Of a DNA stretch of 64,000 nt, positions 1 through 7,784 are shown piece by piece; within the stretch, counting starts at the first letter, position 1; each line of letters opens with the position of its first letter. The translations under genes were made by a program, and so were the position numbers. The DNA comes from JBDKLC01 sp040384865. Its GTDB lineage: Bacteria; Patescibacteriota; Minisyncoccia; Phycocordibacterales; CAIZLB01. The DNA lies in NCBI GenBank assembly GCA_040384865.1, contig JAZKIM010000003.1, positions 62,001 to 126,000 on the forward strand, written 5' to 3'. The notes under the pieces are model-generated. The model worked only from the letters and a program-made list of their open reading frames with translations, was not told the origin of the DNA and searched no databases.

Positions 1-15
1 GGAGCCTTGGAATAT

Positions 16-99
16 GCGCAGGTGGTAGAGTGGTCTATTACAACAGACTGTAAATCTGTCGCCTATTAGGCTTCGGGGGTTCGAATCCCTCCCTGCGCA
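16..99 (+). tRNA. tRNA-Tyr (anticodon GTA)
   Basis: The acceptor stem GCGCAGG pairs fully with CCTGCGC and is followed by discriminator A99. The anticodon loop CTGTAAA carries GTA at 50-52 on an ACAGA/TCTGT stem. A long variable arm (CGCC...GGC) makes it a class II tRNA, as expected for bacterial tRNA-Tyr. The T loop TTCGAAT is present. CCA is not encoded. An oligo-U hairpin follows directly. Confidence 0.95.
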
Positions 100-102
100 C
101 AG

Positions 103-139
103 AAAAAGAAAAATACCCATTATGGGTATTTTTCTTTTA
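103..139. terminator. Bidirectional hairpin terminator after tRNA-Tyr
   Basis: AATACCCAT and its near-exact complement ATGGGTATT form a hairpin flanked by A-rich sequence on the left and TTTTTCTTTT on the right, so it could terminate on either strand. It separates the tRNA from the membrane-protein gene at 168. Confidence 0.8.
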
Positions 140-152
140 TAGAAATTTATTA

Positions 153-161
153 TGATATCAT
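153..161 (+). promoter_or_regulatory. Extended -10 promoter of a leaderless gene
   Basis: TG-A-TATCAT (TGn plus -10 hexamer 156-161) ends 6 nt before the ATG at 168, so transcription would start at or next to the start codon. The same geometry recurs at many genes in this window. Confidence 0.5.
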
Positions 162-167
162 TAAATC

Positions 168-464
168 ATGCGTAACCTCCTTTTCCGTAACCGTGAAAAA
201 CAGGTCTGGCTCGACTACTCTCTCGATATTCTTTTTGTCATCCTGCTCTTTGTTGAAGGAGATAAAGGTTGGGCGTATGCCTTCACCCTCTTAACATTAC
301 TAGATATTGTTTTCCTTGCCTTTTTCCCCAATATTGAGGAAAAATGGTGGTACAAAACGCTTACTGTCACGGTTTCCATAATCGTGGTCATTTACGTAGT
401 TTTAGCTGTCGTAACCTTCCTTGCTGGGGGTGCGGCTCTACAAAACCTTAATTTGCCTTTATAG
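168..464 (+). CDS. Small three-helix membrane protein, unknown function
   Basis: 98 residues. A basic N-terminus (MRNLLFRNREK) is followed by about three hydrophobic segments: residues 17-30, 35-54 and 65-88. The last segment ends in a glycine/alanine-rich stretch. There is no signal-peptidase site and no recognisable domain, so the function is unknown. The start fits the extended -10 box 6 nt upstream and there is no Shine-Dalgarno sequence. It lies between tRNA-Tyr and the bL33 gene on the same strand. It is probably real because its hydrophobic pattern is continuous and nothing better occupies the interval. Confidence 0.6.
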   Translation: MRNLLFRNREKQVWLDYSLDILFVILLFVEGDKGWAYAFTLLTLLDIVFLAFFPNIEEKWWYKTLTVTVSIIVVIYVVLAVVTFLAGGAALQNLNLPL

Positions 465-504
465 CGGCAATCTGTTAGAGTGTGGAAACACTAAATTTAA
501 AGAT

Positions 505-657
505 ATGTCACAGGATCGACTAGCAAAACTAAAGAATAAGAAGACAGGGAGTATTATTATTACCACCCGTAATAAGAAGACTAACCCTAAGATCAAACTC
601 AAGAAGTTTGATCCAAAGACTCGAAAGCCGGGTCTTTTCGAAGAGATTAAGTGGTAA
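505..657 (+). CDS. rpmG: 50S ribosomal protein bL33
   Basis: 50 residues starting at MSQDRLAKLK; the open frame extends further upstream to 421 but homology begins here. The core TGSIIITTRNKK, then KLKKFDPKTRKPGLFEEIK, matches the zinc-free bL33 pattern (TTxNKxxxPxKLELKKFDPxxRxHxxxKE). The CxxC zinc motifs of the other bL33 type are absent. It is a small basic protein of the large subunit near the E site. No Shine-Dalgarno sequence is visible. The gene ends just before a strong hairpin terminator and is followed by tRNA-Trp, so the 1-850 stretch is a small translation cluster. Confidence 0.9.
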   Translation: MSQDRLAKLKNKKTGSIIITTRNKKTNPKIKLKKFDPKTRKPGLFEEIKW

Positions 658-678
658 TTTAATACTGAAGGTCTCACA

Positions 679-718
679 AGAAAAAGTCTGCAACATAAAA
701 ATTGCAGACTTTTTCTTT
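679..718 (+). terminator. Rho-independent terminator after rpmG
   Basis: AAAAAGTCTGCA and TGCAGACTTTTT form a 12-bp hairpin around a short A-rich loop, followed by TTTTCTTT. It ends the rpmG transcript before tRNA-Trp. Confidence 0.85.
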
Positions 719-772
719 GCTGTGCTCTCGTGTATACTCTGTCTGCTGTCCATTACCAGGATGTGCAAATAA

Positions 773-847
773 GGGCCCATAGTTTCAATGGTAAAACATC
801 GCACTCCAAACGCGCAGTTCTCCGTTCGAGTCGGAGTGGGCCCGCCA
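773..847 (+). tRNA. tRNA-Trp (anticodon CCA), CCA end encoded
   Basis: The acceptor stem GGGCCCA/TGGGCCC is perfect and is followed by G73 and an encoded CCA. The T stem CTCCG/CGGAG with loop TTCGAGT is perfect and the D arm is intact. The loop CTCCAAA places CCA at 34-36; with G73 this fits tRNA-Trp. The anticodon stem is imperfect: the closing A31-C39 and outer T27-C43 pairs are mismatches, leaving three G-C pairs. Read as tRNA-Gly(TCC), position 33 would be C instead of the universal U, so Trp is preferred. The 3' end is the attachment site of the downstream island. Confidence 0.85.
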
Positions 848-890
848 ATAAGAGCTAGCACGAGTACCTAGGCCAACTAGAGCGCTCGAT
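832..890. repeat. att-like copy 1 (tRNA-Trp 3' end plus flank)
   Basis: GAGTGGGCCCGCCA of the tRNA is followed by a flank with GCTAGCACGAGT, CCTAGGCC and AACTAG. The block from GGGCCCGCCA onward aligns with 1664-1718 across about 50 nt, including GCTAGC-CGAGT--CTAGGCC--CTAG. Confidence 0.65.
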
Positions 891-909
891 AAATATCAAA
901 GATATAAGT

Positions 910-1566
910 ATGAAAATCCAGGAATACCTAAAATTAATAGATTCCAGAGCTCCAGGCCGAGTATCTGAGGATATTAAAATATCAGGGTTAAAATTGACCA
1001 CATACCCCGATGTATGGAATCCTAAAAAAGGTAAATCTACAAAAATGTTCATAGGTTTACTAAAAAAATACGATATTAAAAAAACAGAAAAGGTTTTAGA
1101 TTTGGGCACCGGATGTGGGGTATTGGCGCTTTTGATTTGGAAAAAGAAGGTGAAGAATATATTGGCTGCAGATATATCAAGCGGTTCAATTTTAAACGCC
1201 GAGCTAAATTTTAAGTTATTTGCCGCTCAAATAAAAACTAAGCAATCTGATTTATTTTCTAACATAAAAGGTAAGTTTGATCTTATATTGTTTAATGCAC
1301 CAGCAACTCACCCTAAAAGGGTTAATTCTAAGGTGGGAAGGTGGTCATTGTGGGGCGATAATGAAGCACTATTAAAAAGTTTTGTAGGTAATCTTTCAAG
1401 TCATCTAAATAGACGTGGAAGAGCCCTGGTAATGTGTTCAAGGTTTACAGATTTTGATCCTTTGCCGGAACCATTTCTACAAAAAGCAGGATTATCCTAT
1501 AAATATTTAAAAAAGAAAAAAGGAGAATTTAGTACCACAACAATTATTGAACTTAGCTTCATATAA
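910..1566 (+). CDS. Class I SAM-dependent methyltransferase (MTS/PrmC-like)
   Basis: 218 residues. Motif I is VLDLGTGCGVLAL (about residues 63-75). AADISSGSILNAELN is the acidic strand and helix that bind SAM ribose. DLILFNAPATHP is the motif IV position, with NAP in place of the NPPY seen in PrmC/HemK and RsmC-type enzymes. The N-terminal 55 residues are short and may give substrate contacts. The altered motif IV means the methylated group cannot be predicted. It stands alone between att-like copies 1 and 2 of the tRNA-Trp island. The ATG at 910 follows an AT-rich leader without a Shine-Dalgarno sequence. The methyltransferase fold is secure; the substrate is unknown. Confidence 0.8.
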   Translation: MKIQEYLKLIDSRAPGRVSEDIKISGLKLTTYPDVWNPKKGKSTKMFIGLLKKYDIKKTEKVLDLGTGCGVLALLIWKKKVKNILAADISSGSILNAELNFKLFAAQIKTKQSDLFSNIKGKFDLILFNAPATHPKRVNSKVGRWSLWGDNEALLKSFVGNLSSHLNRRGRALVMCSRFTDFDPLPEPFLQKAGLSYKYLKKKKGEFSTTTIIELSFI

Positions 1567-1650
1567 TCTTATCTCTACGCGCTCGAATGGGGTCGAATCG
1601 GCCGTGTTACAATAGCTCAAACGGACTATGCTGGGCTTGGCCGACCACGG

Positions 1651-1718
1651 TTCTAGCTCGAGTGGGCCCGCCATCTCGTGCTAGCTCGAGTGTCTAGGCC
1701 GTCTAGGACGATCGAGTA
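1651..1718. repeat. att-like copy 2 inside the island
   Basis: TTCTAGCTCGAGTGGGCCCG plus CCA differs from the tRNA-Trp T-loop-to-CCA segment at only four of 23 positions, but the T stem no longer pairs. The flank GTGCTAGCTCGAGTGTCTAG continues the match to copy 1. CTCGAGTGG...CCATCT--CGTGCTAG is closer still to copy 3 at 9381. It reads as an old attachment-site product dividing the island. Confidence 0.65.
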
Positions 1719-1753
1719 GGTTCGAATTCAGAGTGGTATCAATTAAACAATAA

Positions 1754-2929
1754 ATGAAGGATCAAATTGAACAAGTTATTACAGATACTGTAACTAATCT
1801 GTATAAGCGTAATATTTTTACAGGCATACATTCAGTTGTTAGATTACTCAGAAGGGATTTATATTTCTCGGAGTCATTTTCTGTGGACGATCTGAGGAAT
1901 AGGAAAACTAATTGTGTAGGTGCAAATTATCTTTGTCTCAGAATCCTTAAAATACTTTTTCCAAATAAAAAGTTTAGGTTAGTCTCAATTAAGTATCCAG
2001 CGTTTGAAAATAGTGGTCACATTAGTAAGCATATCTGTGTAATCGAAATAAACGAAAGAAAATTTAGGTTTATCGACTCAACTCCTATGGCAGGTTTTTT
2101 TAATGGACGCGTTTCATCCTGGCTAAATTTAAATTCATGGAATCAGGCAGAAGATGATTTTTTATTTAACAAAAAACCCAGCTTTTCAGACTTTGGCAAA
2201 ATATACAGCCCTACTTTTATGTTTTTAGATGAGATTCAGGTTATAGAGGTGCTCGAGTACTGTTGTCTACTGGCGGTAGGTAATGACAGAAGATTTCTAC
2301 TTAATAATTTGCCATTATCTTGGTACGCTGAATTGCTAAAAGATAAGGCGATAAACTCAAAAAACTCTAAAGAAAGAAAAAGATTTCTGGAAGATTCTTA
2401 TAAAATATCAAGCAATCCTTTTACCTACTTGAAGATACATCCAGGCCTGTCCTCGTCTCACGTCATAAAAGACTATATAAGACGTAATAATTACATAATT
2501 AAATCTATTATCCTTCATCTAAAAAACAATCCGCTTTTATCAAGAAAAAAGTATTTTGAATATCTCGCGGTGATATACTGGAAAAAATCTGCAATTAAAA
2601 AGATACAAGGCCAAGATTTCGACTTTAATTATATTAATGTCGATAGCAAGAAAGAGTATCTTTATAAAATAGGAAAAAGTTATTTTAAGGATAATAATCT
2701 CTACTTAATGGTCTGTTTCAAAAAAGATACTCTATTAAATCCTATAAGAATACCTAAAAGCAGCCTTCCAAAAAGATTTACGTTAGAGTATGACACTTCA
2801 AAATTTCTATCTATAATTAGTCAATCTGAGTTAAAAAAGTACTCTGACGTACGGGGTAGGATTTTTTCAGGTTACAACGCTTACAATATGCTAATTTTAT
2901 TACTGTCTCCTGAAGTGATAATTATATGA
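1754..2929 (+). CDS. Transglutaminase-like cysteine-fold protein, unknown role
   Basis: 391 residues. KTNCVGANYLCLRIL (Cys54), GHISKHICVIEI (His93) and FRFIDSTP (Asp108) have the order and spacing of the Cys-His-Asp triad of the transglutaminase-like/papain-type fold, including the His-to-Asp distance of 15. The remaining 270 residues are helical and lysine-rich with no motif I recognise. Members of this superfamily act as proteases or acyltransferases; the activity here is not known. It is the first gene of a run of eight, and its last codon overlaps the next gene by 4 nt. In lasso-peptide clusters transglutaminase-like proteases occur with HPr-kinase homologues; one such homologue lies five genes downstream, which is suggestive only. 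Confidence 0.6.
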   Translation: MKDQIEQVITDTVTNLYKRNIFTGIHSVVRLLRRDLYFSESFSVDDLRNRKTNCVGANYLCLRILKILFPNKKFRLVSIKYPAFENSGHISKHICVIEINERKFRFIDSTPMAGFFNGRVSSWLNLNSWNQAEDDFLFNKKPSFSDFGKIYSPTFMFLDEIQVIEVLEYCCLLAVGNDRRFLLNNLPLSWYAELLKDKAINSKNSKERKRFLEDSYKISSNPFTYLKIHPGLSSSHVIKDYIRRNNYIIKSIILHLKNNPLLSRKKYFEYLAVIYWKKSAIKKIQGQDFDFNYINVDSKKEYLYKIGKSYFKDNNLYLMVCFKKDTLLNPIRIPKSSLPKRFTLEYDTSKFLSIISQSELKKYSDVRGRIFSGYNAYNMLILLLSPEVIII

Positions 2930-3633
2930 ATAAATTTATTTATTTTGACGTTGACGGGACATTGATTCATCCTGGGACAGATTTAACTGATAATACAAAA
3001 TACTTTTTAAAAAAGTTTTCGAGTGTTGAATATGGAATTTGTACTAATAGACCACTAATTGACCTCGAGAGCCTAGATTTTTTAAGTGAGACAAAGCGTT
3101 ATATTTGTGAAGGCGGGGTAGTCAGTTATTTACAAGACAAGTCCATATACAAAGTCCACCCTTTGGGTGTAAATATTGACCATGAACGTGTAAAATTATT
3201 AGTTTTATCGTTTCTAAAAGATAATGATCTAGAGGTAGTTTTTGAGCAAAACAAATCTAGAATATATACAAGTACGATTACAATGGAAAAACAAAGCCTG
3301 ACTTTTTTGGAGAAATTAGGCACACATGTTATTGATCTTTATCCGCTACCAAATTATCAACAGGTTATATTAGGAGACAGCAAGATTGCTTTCACTGTGA
3401 AGGGTATATCAAAAGAGTATATGATTGAACGTATCGCTGAGAAAGATTGCCACTATTTTTTGATAAGTGATGATGAACCTGAATCTGGTAGTCTGGTGAA
3501 AGATCTAATAAGTTATGTTAGCGTCGAACCAATGAGTTTTAAGTTTAACGATAGGTGTATTTATATATCAAAGGTACCCCTTGGTGATCGAATTTGTGAT
3601 GCCATAAGCCATATTGTCAATTTAGAAGTATAA
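2926..3633 (+). CDS. HAD-superfamily hydrolase
   Basis: 235 residues. Motif I is YFDVDGTLIHPG near the N-terminus (nucleophile Asp8, acid Asp10). Motif II is YGICTNRP with its threonine. The acidic motif IV is probably LISDDEPESG, a variant of the GDxxxD pattern. The insert between motifs II and III resembles the cap of Cof/phosphomannomutase-type phosphatases. It likely removes phosphate from a small molecule such as a sugar phosphate; the substrate is unknown. It is translationally coupled to the preceding gene (ATGA overlap). With the histidine phosphatase, Nudix and glycosyltransferase genes it suggests activated-sugar or phospho-intermediate chemistry. Confidence 0.75.
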   Translation: MNKFIYFDVDGTLIHPGTDLTDNTKYFLKKFSSVEYGICTNRPLIDLESLDFLSETKRYICEGGVVSYLQDKSIYKVHPLGVNIDHERVKLLVLSFLKDNDLEVVFEQNKSRIYTSTITMEKQSLTFLEKLGTHVIDLYPLPNYQQVILGDSKIAFTVKGISKEYMIERIAEKDCHYFLISDDEPESGSLVKDLISYVSVEPMSFKFNDRCIYISKVPLGDRICDAISHIVNLEV

Positions 3634-3643
3634 TAATTAACAT

Positions 3644-4498
3644 ATGAAGGAACGAGAACTGGTGGTGGGTATAAGACACTTTGAGGACATAAATGTCTTA
3701 AGAAAATTTGGTTTAAATGCGGGCCTAAAAGAAGGTCAAGAAGATTTAGCATATGAGTCAGCTAAAAGTTTAATTGAGCTTGCTGAAGACAAAGGTGCTA
3801 CATATATAGAAATGTTTTCTTCAGATCAGAAGAGAACATGCGAAACAGCAATTCTTATAAATGAGGCCGTACAAGAATTAAAGCCTAATTTTAGCGAGGT
3901 TAATATTGATAGGCGACTGAGTGATTTGAATCAGGGTGAATTAAACCTCGGTCCTGAATATAAAGACGGAGAACGTTTCGAGCCTCTCAAGGAAGCATGG
4001 GACTGCTTCTGGGAAGAGACTTTTAATAATGGAGATCTTTTGTACAGGTTCGGAGATTCAAAAAGTATGGATGGAGCTAGGAAGTACGACAAACTAGAAG
4101 GTAAGTTTTTAAAACTAGGGGAGTGCTATGCACAAATGGCTGAGAGATACTACGATTTTCTATGCTCTCTTCTAAATCAGGAAGCGTCTGCCCCGTCGAG
4201 TCGTCTTGTTACAATTGTCGGACATTCCATTACCTTCGGAATTATGCATGAACTTTCGCTGATTGCAAAAGATTATAACTACCCGTATACAAAACCTATA
4301 GACTTCGGAGAACTTCCAAAATTGACTTGGGAGTATTTCGATAAATTAAAGTCAGGGGTGTTGTCTAAAAATCCTGGTTACGGAGAAATCGCTGTATTTG
4401 ATATTTCTTATCTTAAAGACAATGCTTTTATAGAGCAACTTTCAGTCGAACGTGACGCATTGAGATCTTTAATGTTTCAATCTAATGTACAAAGTTAA
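3644..4498 (+). CDS. Histidine-phosphatase (phosphoglycerate-mutase-like) superfamily protein
   Basis: 284 residues. The N-terminal VVGIRHFED supplies the phospho-accepting RH pair, with F in place of the usual G. SSDQKRTCETA matches the second arginine motif (SxxxRxxxTA). IVGHSITFGIMHEL supplies the second catalytic histidine. A roughly 90-residue acidic insertion between them (positions 95-185) is larger than in phosphoglycerate mutases and probably forms a substrate cap. It is likely a phosphatase on a small phosphorylated metabolite. The gene starts 10 nt after the HAD gene and overlaps the next by 14 nt. Confidence 0.75.
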   Translation: MKERELVVGIRHFEDINVLRKFGLNAGLKEGQEDLAYESAKSLIELAEDKGATYIEMFSSDQKRTCETAILINEAVQELKPNFSEVNIDRRLSDLNQGELNLGPEYKDGERFEPLKEAWDCFWEETFNNGDLLYRFGDSKSMDGARKYDKLEGKFLKLGECYAQMAERYYDFLCSLLNQEASAPSSRLVTIVGHSITFGIMHELSLIAKDYNYPYTKPIDFGELPKLTWEYFDKLKSGVLSKNPGYGEIAVFDISYLKDNAFIEQLSVERDALRSLMFQSNVQS

Positions 4499-5327
4499 AA
4501 CTATACTTCTTGTTTTTGCTCAAAGTCGAAGCGGACACCATGCTGTTATTGATTGGATGTTTAATCAATATGATGATAATAAGTTATTTTTTAACTACAA
4601 TGTTGTTTCAAATCTTGACCCACTTTTTAAATCAAGAGTTCAGTACTATTTGAATGATAAACGATATTACAGAGTAATTAGTAATAGTTGGATTAAGTCT
4701 GGATTAGTGGAAAAGAAGTTGAAAGAGTTTTCTTTAGAGACATTAGAAAATGTTGATTTTATCGAAAATATTGATAAAAACTTACTCATACTCAATTATG
4801 AAGACATCAATCCAGACGATATTGATAAGATGTTCAGTTCAACTAAAGAAATATTTCCTGAAGCAAAGATTTACAAAGTGATTGTTTTAAGAGACCTTTT
4901 AAATTTAGTGGCAAGTAAGATAAAATTTGCTATACAACTTACACAAAAAGATATCATTAATCATTCGCAAAAAGTTACAGATACTGTGAATCTTTGGAAA
5001 GCTTATTGTAAATACGTCCTAAATAACAAAGGTGTAGTACATATAGTCTATAATAAGTGGTTTTCTGATGATGGTTATAGGGAAGATTTGCTAGATATTA
5101 TTAAATCTGATAAAAGAGACATGGCTATACCTAGCCTATCTACTTTTGGTGGAGGAAGCTCATTTGATGGGTATAAACATAGCCTAAGTGCAAAAGAAAT
5201 GAAAGTGTTGGAGCGATGGAAGGAATATCAAGACATTCCTTCTTTTATGAATTTGTGTTACGGTGAAGATATTAAATACTATACGGGGATCCTTTTTGGA
5301 AAGGCTATTTATTCAAAAAACACATGA
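4485..5327 (+). CDS. Sulfotransferase-like P-loop protein
   Basis: 280 residues. LLVFAQSRSGHHAVIDWM near the N-terminus resembles the 5'-phosphosulfate loop of PAPS-dependent sulfotransferases (xxRSGTTxL), with HH replacing TT. YKVIVLRDLLNLVASKIKF about residue 140 resembles the 3'-phosphate motif (RDPxxxxxS). The combination suggests the sulfotransferase fold, but the loop is divergent enough that nucleotide specificity is uncertain. It overlaps the upstream phosphatase gene by 14 nt and the downstream Nudix gene by 4 nt, so it is part of one transcript. Sulfation of a glycan or peptide made by the neighbouring genes is a plausible inference. Confidence 0.55.
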   Translation: MYKVKTILLVFAQSRSGHHAVIDWMFNQYDDNKLFFNYNVVSNLDPLFKSRVQYYLNDKRYYRVISNSWIKSGLVEKKLKEFSLETLENVDFIENIDKNLLILNYEDINPDDIDKMFSSTKEIFPEAKIYKVIVLRDLLNLVASKIKFAIQLTQKDIINHSQKVTDTVNLWKAYCKYVLNNKGVVHIVYNKWFSDDGYREDLLDIIKSDKRDMAIPSLSTFGGGSSFDGYKHSLSAKEMKVLERWKEYQDIPSFMNLCYGEDIKYYTGILFGKAIYSKNT

Positions 5328-5794
5328 ATACATCAGAAATTATTTCGTTCGGTAATAAAAGCTATGAGTTCGTTTGGATACAAGGTGAAGAAGCACCTAA
5401 AGACAATGTTTCTCAGGTAAGCGGATATGTATTCAATGAAAGAAAGGAAATGTTAATTGTAAAAAGTAAGAACTGGACTATTCCAGGTGGACATTTAGAA
5501 AAAGGTGAAACTTACATCGAAACTTTAAAAAGAGAGGTGGATGAAGAGGGTTGCGTTGAAATAGGAAATATTGAATATCTAGGGTACGTAAAGGTAACTG
5601 ACCAAGATACTAAAGATATCAAATATCAACTTAGATACGTAGCTAAAGTTTCCAAAGTTAATGAGTTTTACAAGAAATTTGAAATATCAGAACGATTATT
5701 TGTTAATCCTAAGGATTTAACAAAATACATCCCTTGGTCAAGTGGAAAGGTCTTTAGTCAAGAGGTTGAATCTGCTATCGCTAGTCTTGTATAA
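5324..5794 (+). CDS. Nudix hydrolase
   Basis: 156 residues. The Nudix box lies at about residues 51-73: GGHLEKGETYIETLKREV, then DEEGCV, fitting Gx5Ex7REUxEExGU with both metal-binding glutamates of EExG present. A beta strand precedes it (GYVFNERKEMLIVKSKNW). Nudix enzymes hydrolyse nucleoside diphosphates linked to another group; here a sugar-nucleotide or dinucleotide could be the substrate. It is coupled by a 4-nt ATGA overlap to the gene before and ends 1 nt before the following glycosyltransferase start. Confidence 0.85.
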   Translation: MNTSEIISFGNKSYEFVWIQGEEAPKDNVSQVSGYVFNERKEMLIVKSKNWTIPGGHLEKGETYIETLKREVDEEGCVEIGNIEYLGYVKVTDQDTKDIKYQLRYVAKVSKVNEFYKKFEISERLFVNPKDLTKYIPWSSGKVFSQEVESAIASLV

Positions 5795-5795
5795 A

Positions 5796-6908
5796 ATGAA
5801 ATTACTTATATATCAACCGCGAGCTTCTTACTATGTCGGAGGTGGAGAGGTGGTAGCTATTAATCAAGCAAGATACTTAATAAAGATTGGCTTTGATGTA
5901 TATTTTGTAACAAGTAAAGCCTCATGGCTAAGCGAGTCTGATGCATTTAAGAAATTTAAGCAGGATTTTTCTAATAATATTTTACAAATAGATATTCCCG
6001 ACAATCTTAAATATATATACGATATTGAAGCAGGATCTGATTGGAAACGATGGGATTTAGAATCCATTCATTTTGGTTTATATGTAAAAGAATTTATTAA
6101 AGACATAAAATATAATTTAGGTATTTGTCACTTACCATTAGACCTTGTCGCTTTGAATAATTCTCAAAAAAATATCATATTTCTTCATGGATATCCTGCG
6201 TCTCTAAATTATGCATGCGAACTTATACTTCATAATCAACACGAGTATATTGCTGTTTCGAAAAAAGTGAAAGATGAGTGGCAAAGACTTCTCGGTAACG
6301 TAAATATAGATGTTGTTTATAATGGTGTGGATACCGAATATTTCAGTCCAAGCAATCAAATAGATAAAAAATATGATGTATTGTTTGTGGGTAGATTAAT
6401 AGAATCAAAAGGTATTTTGAATTTACTAGACGCATTTAAAGACTTGATAAAGATAAGGAGTTACCTGAAACTTGCTTTAGTTGGAACAGGACCACTTAAG
6501 AATAAGATTGACTCTTATATTGTCGAAAATCACTTGAGCTCAAATGTTGAAAGTTTAGGGTATCTTTCCGAAACAACTTTGTTAGATACTTATCGCTTGT
6601 CAAAAATAGCTGTACTACCATCATTAAGTAGAGAAGGAGTCTTGACTACAGCCTTAGAGGCTACGGCATGTGGTTTACCCGTTGTTACTTCAAAAGGTTT
6701 GAGTTTGGAAGAGTACATTCGGCATGGTAAAAATGGTTTTTTAGTAAATACTTCAGAAAAGAAAGAAATTATTAGTACCCTTGAATATTTTTTTGAGAGC
6801 AATACCTTATTAAGTGAAATGTCAATTGTAGCAAGGGATATTTCGATCGAGTGGGATTGGAATAAAAAAATTAAAGAACTTAAGAAAATTATTTTAAAGT
6901 ATGAATAG
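5796..6908 (+). CDS. Glycosyltransferase family 4 (GT-B fold)
   Basis: 370 residues from ATG 5796. This start is preferred because MKLLIYQP opens the first Rossmann strand; the frame is open to 5742 but that part overlaps the Nudix gene. YVGGGEVVAINQARYL is the acceptor-side glycine loop. VVYNGVDTEYFSP and VLFVGRLIESKGI mark the start of the C-terminal domain. SREGVLTTALEATACGLPVV contains the conserved EX7E motif that binds the nucleotide-sugar. It transfers a hexose from an NDP- or UDP-sugar; the acceptor is unknown. The gene overlaps the HPr-kinase-like gene by 8 nt. Confidence 0.88.
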   Translation: MKLLIYQPRASYYVGGGEVVAINQARYLIKIGFDVYFVTSKASWLSESDAFKKFKQDFSNNILQIDIPDNLKYIYDIEAGSDWKRWDLESIHFGLYVKEFIKDIKYNLGICHLPLDLVALNNSQKNIIFLHGYPASLNYACELILHNQHEYIAVSKKVKDEWQRLLGNVNIDVVYNGVDTEYFSPSNQIDKKYDVLFVGRLIESKGILNLLDAFKDLIKIRSYLKLALVGTGPLKNKIDSYIVENHLSSNVESLGYLSETTLLDTYRLSKIAVLPSLSREGVLTTALEATACGLPVVTSKGLSLEEYIRHGKNGFLVNTSEKKEIISTLEYFFESNTLLSEMSIVARDISIEWDWNKKIKELKKIILKYE

Positions 6909-7782
6909 TATTTACTTACATATGTCGGGTTACTTCTGTGAAATTAAAACTGATGACAATATTTTTTTTCAGTCAGTCAAGAATAGTGGCTTTTGGAAGG
7001 TATATGCAACAGATGTTGAGGTGGTATTGAATTGTGTACATCCAGATGTTTTAATCGAGATAAGTCTGTCTATTAAAGATTTCAGTTTTACTGAATCAGT
7101 TGTATTTCTTCCTTTGAAAAGGTTAACGATAGAGGATGTCATTACTGTTGTTGATTATATATACGAGAGACATAGAAACAGCAAAGGAATTTATACCGTA
7201 AACTCATCGTCAGTTGTTTCTACTGTAAATAAAAAGTCTGTTATCTTCTTTGGGGGATCTACAGGAATGGGTAAAACAACACTCGCGAGGTTTTTTTCAA
7301 ACACTGAACATTTTTCAATGTACTCTGACGATAAGACATTGATTGACATACCCAATCTGAAATTATCAGACGGTTCAAATTATATACATATTAATAAAAA
7401 AAGTTTAGAAAAAGAATTTGGGACAAAGAACTCTAATTACATAGAATTTAATAATGAAAAAAGCGATAGCGATAAGGATTTCAATATTGCACTGTTCGTT
7501 TATGGATACTGTCTCGACAGTGAGAATTTTAAAGAAGTTGAAATCTGGGATTCTAAAAAATTTGAATGGCACTTATATGAATCTGTAACTAAAAGAATCA
7601 GAGGGACTACTCGAAGAATTATTAATGGGACGATAGCTTTACCGTCTCTGGACACAGATATTCTTTCAGAAAAACGCATTAGGGATGTAAAATATCTTTG
7701 TTCAAAAATACCCTGTATATACATTAAGGAAAATCCAAAAGGTGTTTTTGATGAAGTTTTTGGTATTATAAGCAAAATCTAA
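6901..7782 (+). CDS. HPr-kinase-like P-loop protein
   Basis: 293 residues. A P-loop at residues 118-126 (FFGGSTGMGKTT) is followed by YSDDKTLIDI, giving the short Walker A/acidic arrangement of HPr kinase/phosphorylase and PEPCK-type kinases. The first 110 residues lack recognisable motifs. Full HPr kinases have their own N-terminal domain and regulate sugar transport; shorter homologues are found in modified-peptide clusters and in surface polysaccharide clusters. No HPr gene or PTS is present here, so carbon-catabolite control is unlikely. It may phosphorylate a peptide or sugar made by this operon (inference). It overlaps the GT4 gene. Confidence 0.65.
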   Translation: MNSIYLHMSGYFCEIKTDDNIFFQSVKNSGFWKVYATDVEVVLNCVHPDVLIEISLSIKDFSFTESVVFLPLKRLTIEDVITVVDYIYERHRNSKGIYTVNSSSVVSTVNKKSVIFFGGSTGMGKTTLARFFSNTEHFSMYSDDKTLIDIPNLKLSDGSNYIHINKKSLEKEFGTKNSNYIEFNNEKSDSDKDFNIALFVYGYCLDSENFKEVEIWDSKKFEWHLYESVTKRIRGTTRRIINGTIALPSLDTDILSEKRIRDVKYLCSKIPCIYIKENPKGVFDEVFGIISKI

Positions 7783-7784
7783 AT

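Noticed and set aside
773..847. Reading the tRNA as tRNA-Gly(TCC)
   Set aside because: This would place C at position 33 and a poorer stem; G73 and the CTCCAAA loop fit tRNA-Trp.
459..861. Minus-strand frames opposite rpmG and tRNA-Trp
   Set aside because: They read through a tRNA and a ribosomal protein gene on the other strand and have no motifs.
1580..1673. A second tRNA gene between the methyltransferase and att copy 2
   Set aside because: Only the last 23 nt match tRNA-Trp; the T stem no longer pairs and no anticodon arm or matching 5' acceptor strand can be found.
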